Part shown: piece after piece, positions 14,076-15,449 of the stretch
Position numbering within the stretch: the stretch's first letter is position 1
Layout of the letters: each line of letters begins with the position of its first letter
NCBI GenBank assembly: GCA_002336475.1
Contig: DDCX01000021.1
Span: 5,304 to 20,752 of the forward strand
Length of the DNA stretch: 15,449 bases
Direction of reading: 5' to 3'
From: Flavobacteriales bacterium UBA1995
GTDB taxonomy: Bacteria > Bacteroidota > Bacteroidia > Flavobacteriales_D > Sanyastnellaceae
Made by a program: the position numbers and the translations under genes
The notes under the pieces: model-generated
Databases searched by the model: none
The model's input: the letters and a program-made list of their open reading frames with translations, nothing else
What the model was told of the DNA's origin: nothing

Positions 14076-15449
14076 TCACAAATCACCGATGTTCATGCCC
14101 ATAGAAAAGTGGAACTGCCCGCGCGCCATGCTGGGTGCCATTGGCACATCATCGAAGCGCCAGCCATAATCCAGACCGAGCAGTCCGAACATGGGAAGGA
14201 AAATGCGCATTCCGATGCCCCCTGACCGGTAGACATCAAAAGGGTCGAACCCATCTCCTGTCGCCCAAGTGTTGCCCGCCTCCAAAAACGCCATCGTGTA
14301 AATGGTGGCCGAAGGGTTGGTGGACAAGGGATACCTCAATTCGGTACCGTACTTGACGATGGCGCCCGCGCCCGTGTTTTGATCAGGAGCGGTCAGAGAA
14401 AGGTTGTCGTATCCGCGCAGCGAAATGATCTCCCGTCCGTCCAGGACATATCCGCTCAGGAACACCCCACCGAGGTAGAACCGTTCGAAAGGAGAGAGGC
14501 CAATCTGGCGGTTGTATTGCCCAATGAGCCCGCCGCCGAAATAAGTGCGCAGCACTAAAGACTTGGGGTTCTCTCCGCCACCGGTCGTGAGGGGTGTGTA
14601 CCAATTGGCCACAAACTTCCACTTGTGGTACTCCACAAAGCGGAACCGCTCCTGCTCGCTCAAGCCACTCCAGTCCTTGTCTGGCGAGAACAAGCTGTAA
14701 GGCGGAGTCGCCTTGACACTCAACCGGACTTCAGAACCCCATACAGGGAAAATGGGGTCGCTGACCGAATTGCGGCTCACAATGAGGTTGAGCGCAATGT
14801 TGTTGGAACGGCCGTCGGTAAAGCTGAACAAGCCGCTGTTGTATTGGTCAAAGTCAAACCTTTGGTAGCTCAATCCCGCGTTCACAGTGAACCAATCATC
14901 TGGCTGCTTCCAGCGCTGACCGATGGAGGCCGAGACCCCGGTGATCATCAAGGTCTGCCGCAATGGATTCGGCTCTCCCTCAATGTTCTTGGGCTGTCCA
15001 TTGGACTGGATAGAACGCCATGCCGCCACGGTCAGTGCATTGGGTTTCTTGCCCCCCAACCAGGGCTCGGTAAAGCTCACGTTGTAGCTCTGAAAGAACA
15101 GTCCGTTCGACTGGGCCCTTACACTCACGCGCTGTCCATCGCCCATAGGGACTGGTCGCCAGGCGCCCTTTTTCAAAGCTTTGCCTACCGCGAAGTTGTT
15201 GAAGGTCACACCCAAGGAGCCCACAATGCGGCCGCCGCCCCAGCCGCCTTGCAGCTCAATTTGGTCTGTGGGCTTTTCTTCGACCACATACTCGATGTTC
15301 ACCGTCCCTTTTTCAGGGTCTTGCACGGGGTTGATGCCAAATGCTTCAGGGTTGAAGTAATTGAGTTGGCTCAATTCACGCTGGGTCCGAATGACATCAG
15401 TGCGGCTGAACAAGTCTCCGGGCATCGTGCGGATCTCCCGACGAATCAC
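14076..15449 (-). CDS. bamA: Outer-membrane assembly factor BamA, C-terminal part (gene begins off right edge)
   Basis: The 457 residues visible are the end of BamA, which folds and inserts outer-membrane proteins. Residues 1 to about 60 look like the last POTRA domain: VIRREIRTMPGDLFSRTDV, then LNYFNPEAFGINPV and YVVEEKP. The first codon, a GTG at 15449-15447, is an internal valine, not a start. The rest is a 16-strand barrel with many alternating aromatic strands (SYNVSFTEPWLGG, the family's typical early strand). The loop-6 motif RGYD lies at about 345-348, corresponding to the conserved VRGF/RGY of Omp85 proteins. The protein ends FHFSMGMNIGDL, without a terminal aromatic residue. The two ompH genes and murI follow downstream. 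Upstream POTRA domains 1-4 are outside the window. Confidence 0.94.
   Translation of the reverse strand: MIRREIRTMPGDLFSRTDVIRTQRELSQLNYFNPEAFGINPVQDPEKGTVNIEYVVEEKPTDQIELQGGWGGGRIVGSLGVTFNNFAVGKALKKGAWRPVPMGDGQRVSVRAQSNGLFFQSYNVSFTEPWLGGKKPNALTVAAWRSIQSNGQPKNIEGEPNPLRQTLMITGVSASIGQRWKQPDDWFTVNAGLSYQRFDFDQYNSGLFSFTDGRSNNIALNLIVSRNSVSDPIFPVWGSEVRLSVKATPPYSLFSPDKDWSGLSEQERFRFVEYHKWKFVANWYTPLTTGGGENPKSLVLRTYFGGGLIGQYNRQIGLSPFERFYLGGVFLSGYVLDGREIISLRGYDNLSLTAPDQNTGAGAIVKYGTELRYPLSTNPSATIYTMAFLEAGNTWATGDGFDPFDVYRSGGIGMRIFLPMFGLLGLDYGWRFDDVPMAPSMARGQFHFSMGMNIGDL

Overview
The window reads as ordinary chromosomal DNA from a fairly high-GC member of the Bacteroidota, probably Flavobacteriales-like. 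The main reasons are the right-hand block bamA - ompH/skp - ompH/skp - murI, an order I know from that phylum; the Bacteroidota style of the GmhA, ferrochelatase and DsbD-like proteins; the lack of clear Shine-Dalgarno sequences before most starts; and a few matches to the Bacteroidota promoter -7 element TAnnTTTG. The lineage is an inference from gene order and protein style, because there is no rRNA here to settle it.

Layout, left to right. Bases 1-478 (minus) hold the first 159 codons of an RND/MMPL-type membrane exporter whose remainder lies off the left edge. A divergent 91-bp gap separates it from a rightward run of eight genes: lpdA (dihydrolipoyl dehydrogenase), hemH (ferrochelatase), pabB (aminodeoxychorismate synthase component I), tilS (tRNA-Ile lysidine synthetase), a YhhQ-type queuosine-precursor transporter, an 812-aa DsbD-like thiol:disulfide interchange protein, gmhA (sedoheptulose-7-phosphate isomerase) and a ComM/YifB AAA ATPase. 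A gamma-class carbonic anhydrase follows and ends 9 bp from the convergent stop of murI. From there to the right edge the genes run leftward: bamA (partial, POTRA5 plus barrel), two Skp/OmpH-like chaperones and murI (glutamate racemase).

How the genes work together. The right-hand block is an envelope-assembly operon: BamA inserts outer-membrane proteins, the Skp-like proteins carry them through the periplasm, and MurI supplies D-glutamate for peptidoglycan. GmhA (heptose for surface polysaccharide) and the DsbD-like protein (periplasmic reducing power) are also envelope-related. The hemH-pabB-tilS run is very compact (3-bp gap, then an overlap), so co-transcription is likely, although haem, folate and tRNA modification are separate pathways. 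TilS and the YhhQ-type transporter both serve modification of tRNA wobble position 34.

No mobile element, CRISPR array, tRNA, rRNA or phage gene was seen, and there is no gene-free stretch longer than about 100 bp. I did not find a convincing new biological system. The points most worth a second look are the duplicated N-terminal domain of the DsbD-like protein, a four-cysteine segment in the ferrochelatase, and a tandem duplication at the 3' end of murI that is read in two frames.
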